Assembly (NCBI GenBank): GCA_911728455.2
Contig: OU452233.1
Location: forward strand, 16,686,087 to 16,750,086
Length of the DNA stretch: 64,000 bases
DNA from: Marthasterias glacialis
Lineage: Eukaryota; Echinodermata; Asteroidea; Forcipulatida; Asteriidae
Direction of reading: 5' to 3'
Below, one piece after another: positions 63,433 through 64,000 of the stretch. Both the position numbers and the translations under genes were made by a program. How positions within the stretch are numbered: the stretch's first letter is position 1; every line of letters begins with the position of its first letter. The notes beneath the pieces are model-generated. The model was not told where the DNA came from. It saw only the letters and a list, made by a program, of their open reading frames with translations, and did no database searches.

Positions 63433-64000
63433 TTGAAACGACTCACACATCTCTTAAAACTAACATTGATAACTAAATAATGCATTTGGTGCATGGAGCT
63501 TTACATATTTCAGGCAAGATGCCACCATTATGCGATTTGTAAGTGGAACACTTTGTAATTTTAAACCAAAATACAAACACGGCCCTGTTGGAAGAAGTGA
63601 ACCTATTTAAAAAAAAAATCCCTGTTTTGTAAATTTTTGATAACAAGTTGTGAACTTTAAAGGAGCTGTGTCGTCTTGATCACAGCGAGTTTGTGGCTAG
63701 ACTGACTTATGACCGCTCAACTTGTTATTGCACGCACTCGCGCGCGAGTAGCGGTCACATCACAGAATAATAAAGACGGCGCACTTTGTGATATGATGGT
63801 TAACGCTGGCGGGTGCAGTAACTGGATGAGAGTTCATGTTTCTAGGCCCAGAAACAGGCAGACTATGATCATGACGACACAGCCCCTTTAACACGAAGCG
63901 TGAACTTTCGTCTACAATTTGAAACTGACTTAAATATCTTTTCCTTTTAGCAAGAAATCCTAATCGATTTTAAGTGGTGGAAATACTTTCTGTTGCTCCG
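63433..64000. other. 3' flank of gene F
   Basis: The first about 170 bp matches the flanks after A and D (ACTCACACATCTCTT, GGTGCATGGAGCTTTA, AAACCAAAATACAAACA). At 63660-63890 a segment with GACACAGCCCCTTTAA at its end also resembles MCCC1-intron sequence near 17990, so it is probably a dispersed repeat. The window ends before any minisatellite is reached. Confidence 0.55.

Overview
The window is animal (metazoan) nuclear DNA. Genes have GT-AG introns or are intronless signal-peptide genes, and introns and spacers are packed with short inverted-repeat elements, tRNA-derived SINEs and worn LINE pieces. Gene content and the style of the tandem fibrinogen-related genes suggest a marine invertebrate deuterostome, most likely an echinoderm such as a sea star. 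That is an inference, and no species can be named.

Left part (1-33294): three ordinary conserved genes. (1) The 3' end of a MINDY4B-like inactive deubiquitinase on + (exons 1455-8034; the 5' part lies left of the window). (2) A complete MCCC1 gene on - (start codon 21045, stop at 11955, 16 exons, 706 aa), the biotin-carrying subunit of mitochondrial methylcrotonyl-CoA carboxylase in leucine breakdown. (3) A complete UPF3 gene on + (23198-33294, 11 exons, 777 aa), a nonsense-mediated decay factor with an unusually long Arg/Asp-rich C-terminal tail. MCCC1 and UPF3 are head to head across about 2.15 kb that holds a tandem repeat carrying CRE-like sites. All exon phases of MCCC1 and UPF3 were checked by hand and close.

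Right part (35421-64000): a tandem array of six intact, single-exon, secreted proteins (A 35421, B 41572, C 46004, D 51425, E 57745, F 62344), each signal peptide + PAN/apple-like Cys domain + Pro/Thr linker + fibrinogen-related domain (FReD). One 5'-truncated, frameshifted copy lies at 38321-38683 and a possible head relic at 55091. The array is built from exchangeable modules. Two head types (MATIP-like in A/E, MEK-like in C/D/F) and two tail types (RPDD-like in A/D/F, RRL-like in C/E/pseudogene) occur in all four combinations, while the middle is almost identical at DNA level in all six copies. Head type follows the upstream flank and tail type the downstream flank: X-Y spacers lie between B-C, C-D and E-F; minisatellite (Z) spacers follow A and D. 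This is the signature of unequal crossing-over and gene conversion in a family of putative recognition lectins. It is the most interesting system in the window.

No rRNA, functional tRNA, CRISPR array or recognisable viral gene was seen.
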